From positions 5,686,501-5,750,500 of the forward strand of contig CP141143.1 of assembly GCA_035235625.1 (NCBI GenBank): a DNA stretch of 64,000 nt. Direction: 5' to 3'. Below are positions 60,335-64,000 of this stretch, in pieces. Under the pieces are notes generated by a model. The model was not told where the DNA came from and made no database searches. It saw only the letters and a list, made by a program, of their open reading frames with translations. The translations under genes were made by a program, and so were the position numbers. Position 1 is the stretch's first letter; every line of letters starts with the position of its first letter. The DNA comes from Saururus chinensis. Its lineage: Eukaryota; Streptophyta; Magnoliopsida; Piperales; Saururaceae.

Positions 60335-62957
60335 TGTCACGCCCCGGTGATGCCTGACCCGAGCCGAACCCGGTCCAAGGGCCGGTCAAGCGCGAGGAGG
60401 TGACGAAGAGAAATTGAGAAACGATTTAACAGAAAACATAACCCTAACAATGGGTGATTTAATAGAATTATGGAGTACACACAATCCTTTGAGCAAGAGT
60501 AAATAAGAAGGAAAGAAATAAAGTTGTTTAACACAAAGTAAACAACTAATCTCAAACCCACATGCTTAGTTAACTATAGCCCACACTGGCTCAAAATAAG
60601 TCTTAAGCATCACAACTGTAAAATGTGACATAAATCCAAAACAAAGAACCCTACACAAAGGTTCTAAACATAAAGCATAAAACTAAGGGAAATAACTCAT
60701 ACAAAGATCTCCACGATCACATCCGAGTCATCTCTGACCTTTCCTCAAAGAGGAGATCCTGTTTGTCTGCGTGTCGCACCATGCAGCCCCAAAACAAAAC
60801 ACAAGAAGGAGGGGTGAGTTTAACAAACTCAACAATGGTTTTTAATATCACTATCAACATCGAAAATATGATAGCATATCAATATAATCATTCAGATCAA
60901 AGATTGGCAAGGTGTATCATTTTCTAATCACACATACGCATCACCTAAAACTGCACCATAGTGCATAATCCACATAATGTCATTCTCATCATAACACCCT
61001 GCCTCAATTGAAAATCTATTTTCATGATGCATGCAGCATGGTACATACGTGGGCAAGGCATACATAAATCCTAATCCATGATAAGTGCTCTCATCAACCC
61101 CTAATGTATCATTCATAATCATAATATCAAGCTTCAACATCATCATTAAACCCCACATGTGTGTATGTGTACCTAGTAGAAGCATTTCACACAATGCATA
61201 TCAACATGCTTGAAATTAAACTCACTACCACACTACACATGTGAATTTTCATCTAAACATGAATTTCAGCGGAAATCATAGGAGAAGAATCATTGAAAAC
61301 ATAATTCAAATCAAAACTCAACCACAAAGGCTAAACACATATAAGATCATTCATTTCATCCTTGAGTCATGACATTCACCAACATCCACACATCAACTAA
61401 CCACATTTATCATGCCAAGTCAGTCCAATAATAGGTTGTAGCTCTACTGAAAATATGTTTAACCATAGGGAATCAACTATTCATAATTTCAAGATGACAA
61501 TTCCAACATCATGCCACCAAACATAAGTCATTCCACAAATCTCTAATCATATATCTCAACTTCATAACCTCAATAACATGCCTTTCCAGTTGGATAATAT
61601 AGCTTAAAACACTCCACATTCATATAAAATTGCCAAGCTCAAGTGGAATCATCGAAATAAACATCATGCATTAGAACACAATTCTACTGTGTACCCGTTC
61701 GAACGCCATTCAGGACATTCGATCCGCTAAACAGGAAAAATTCAAATTCACAGTTTGGTCGTTCGAACGCCCAGCAGGCCGTTCGATGGGTTGAATTAAA
61801 AATTTGTCGATCCGATAGTGTTGTTGTTCGAATGCCCAGAAGGGCCATTCGAATGCCAACAAGGCAGAACTGACCATTTTCTTCCTTTCGCAAATACAAA
61901 CCGAAACTCTATTGGTAACACTTCAAATCAACATCTAACACCCTAATTATCTTCAAAAGTCCTCCATGACTTCCAGAATGTTAAACCATATCATAATAAG
62001 ATGAAAGCCTATGAAATCGGGATTAAAAATTATCATTTTCTAATCATGTCATTAACACACTAAATCAAATAAATCCATTCAAAATAAGCCAAAAATCAAG
62101 AGTTTTACCATGGATAAACTGAAATTTCAAAAGTCCATTACCTTATCCCTTGATTAAGCTTGGATTGATGGTCACCCTTCTTGAAAACCTTACAAAAACA
62201 TAGAGTTTGAATTAAACTCCATTAAAATTGATTTACCAAAGAAATTCCTAATTAAAACTTATATCTAGGGCTTGTTGAACATAAAAATCAGATTTTGAAA
62301 GCTAGGGTTTGTAGTAAAATACAAATAAGTAATTTTTGATGTCTAAAAATAAATTTAAATAAAGGGAAAATGGTAGATTTAGAAGAGATAGAAAAAAAAG
62401 CTAGGGTTTAGTGCTTAATTAGAGTAGGCATACCTTAAACATTTTCTAATCCGAGCCTAATTGGGGATTAGGTCTGACCTTTCCTCCTCATCCTATTCCC
62501 AAAAATAGAAATGGCTCAGGTTTGGCCTTTTATAGTAAGGGTTGGGGTGTGTATGGGTAAGTTATGGGGTGTAAATAGGAAAAGTAGGCTAAAAAATGGG
62601 TATTTTACAAATTTGAGCACCAATTAAGTCTAAGAAAATTCTAAAATTTTTTGTATGACCTTAAGTAGATATCTGGGTTTATTTGACGCAAAAACAAAAA
62701 TTTCGACGGTGGGGCCCACAGAGGTCCCGCCAAAACCCTAATTTTCAGAAAAATAGTAAAATTTTAAAAAAATCCCAAAAATTCAAATTTGTTTTAAAAT
62801 CACTTAAAACCACTAATCTTAAAGTTTATTTTGGTTAAAATAATTATAAATACTATTTATTTACAAAACCACCGAATAAATAAGAAAACACGTTAACCTC
62901 ACGATAACCGATAATTAAACAAAACCAAAAACCGGTTTAGAGATGAGGGTCCTTACA
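60335..62957 (-). mobile_element. Solo LTR of the TGTAAGG...GTGACA family, copy C, inserted in a LINE
   Basis: 2623 bp, on the plus strand TGTCACGCCCCGGTGATGCC to GATGAGGGTCCTTACA. The flanks are TAATC (60330-60334) and TATTC (62958-62962), a 5-bp duplication with one mismatch; the related LINE in REC intron 21 has TTATTC at the matching site, which supports TATTC as the original. A TATA box on the minus strand (CTATAAAAGG, 62526-62535) lies about 425 bp from the right end. TTCGAACG-type motifs are at 61690-61870. It lacks the 57-bp array, which explains most of its shorter length. Confidence 0.85.
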
Positions 62958-63590
62958 TATTCTACACATCCACCTTAACATCTTTATTTCAACTACATTC
63001 AGTTTATTTGTATGACCTTTTTTAATGCCCAACATTATGCTCCATAAAGTATTGCATGCGTAATTTTTGTCCTATAGAACTTACCTTTAAGCTTATTTAG
63101 GGCTCGCTTATCACACAAAACTCTTGGTGTGGCCCTCTATTTTAACCACTATGCATTAATGATATGTATCACACCACTAGTAATATCTTCCTCTTTGTGA
63201 ATGATGGAGCCCAAATATCAAAATTACTCACATCTTGGTACTTCTTGCTTGTCTATTTAATAAAAGTTCTATGTATAGTTCTATTATCCTTAAAGTTAAT
63301 TTTTATATACTCCATCTTAGTCCTACTTATTTTAAAACCTTTTAATTATAGAACTTATCTTCACAGTTTTAGTTTAGTATTTAACTCAGTTATAGTCTTG
63401 TCAACTAAAACTACATCATTTACAAAAAAACATGTACTAAGGTATCTTATCTTTTATATGAAAGTTAGTTAATCTCTAACTAGAATAAAAAAAATAAGGG
63501 TTTAAGGTTGACTTTTGATGCAATCCTACTGTGATCGAGAAGTTTTTGGTTTCTCCTTTAATTATTCGTACACTAGTTACTACAAAAAAT
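62958..63590 (-). mobile_element. RTE-type LINE, reverse-transcriptase part (minus strand), right of LTR copy C
   Basis: The reverse complement matches the intron-21 LINE from about 15640 to 16240; the minus-strand frame gives FSITVGLHQKSTLNPYFF, the GLHQGSALSPYLF motif of plant RTE reverse transcriptase. Stops and frame changes make it dead. It continues into the segment at 59990-60334 beyond copy C. Confidence 0.8.
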
Positions 63591-64000
63591 TTAGCACAAA
63601 AACATGTTTCCCAACTGCCTTTCTCCACCATCATTCCTTGCCTTGTCACATAATTGGTTGTCCAGCTGCAAAAAATGTTAATTTTAAACAAGGCGAATAC
63701 TTGTTTGGTATCTTGTTGGGCAGGTTCACTTCAACTAGTCCCCTTCAACGTGTCTCACAAAAGAAAGGACACTGAGGAGAAACAAACTTGAGGCTCAATT
63801 ACCAAATCCTATCTAATAATTCAATGATAACTATCAACTCCAACCTACCACCTTTGATTCTTTAGGATGTATACGAGTTTGGTATCCTGCATAAAGAGTT
63901 ACCAAAAACTTGTAAATAAGAGTCGTTTCACCATCACAAGTTTTTTTTGTTTTTTTGTTTTTATGATAACCACAGAAGATGAAGAGTGTGCGAATCATTG
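63591..64000. other. Window end, nothing firm
   Basis: Plus-strand open frame 63515-63775 has no recognised family. A TACTACAAAAAATTTAGCAC stretch near 63577 faintly resembles a CACTA transposon end but has no partner. Confidence 0.3.

Noticed and set aside
63577-63610. CACTA transposon terminus
   Set aside because: Only a loose match to CACTACAA and no second end or 3-bp duplication in the window.

Overview
The window is nuclear DNA of a flowering plant. It carries a multi-exon REC/TSS (clustered-mitochondria family) gene, an intronless plant BCS1-type AAA-ATPase gene, a DUF761 gene, and a dense crust of plant transposons (Ty1/copia, solo LTRs, hAT, Stowaway, RTE-type LINE). The GC-rich third positions of the AAA gene and of the first REC exons, with AT-rich later REC exons, are the pattern usual in monocots. 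That lineage is an inference; nothing here names the species.

Layout. 1-7.5 kb: a 105-bp minisatellite (393-1165), AT-rich DNA with an importin-alpha gene relic on the minus strand (2111-2306), a hAT element with a perfect 8-bp target duplication (4134-5306), and the REC promoter. 7.57-20.2 kb: the REC/TSS-like gene, 23 exons, plus strand. Its 3.2-kb intron 21 holds a decayed RTE-type LINE, and its conserved tail appears to be out of frame with the main reading frame. 21-28 kb: two related LTR copies, one inserted in the other. 28-31 kb: low-coding DNA with small unplaced open frames. 31.28-32.84 kb: the AAA-ATPase gene with a TATA box. 34.5-48.7 kb: one old Ty1/copia element with two 260-bp LTRs, interrupted by three later solo-LTR-like insertions (1.0, 4.9 and 3.6 kb). 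50.2-50.6 kb: a DUF761 gene, minus strand. 52.3-54.0 kb: a second hAT element carrying Stowaway relics and a 90-bp AT microsatellite. 54.2-57.7 kb: another 3.6-kb solo LTR. 59.4-59.9 kb: a tandem duplication. 60.0-63.6 kb: a minus-strand RTE LINE split by a 2.6-kb LTR of the same family.

The host genes are unrelated neighbours, not a pathway. REC/TSS is a cytosolic/nuclear CLU-TPR protein affecting chloroplast compartment size and growth. The AAA-ATPase is a membrane-anchored BCS1-like ATPase. The DUF761 protein has no settled function.

The most interesting signal is one large LTR family with ends TGTAAGG...GGCGTGACA. It is seen at least five times, four copies with recognisable 4-5 bp target duplications. 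Three copies hold homologous but differently expanded ~57-bp tandem arrays, and four share a TATA box 400-500 bp from the same end. A 4.9-kb relative with the same termini and four unrelated internal arrays sits in the copia gag region.
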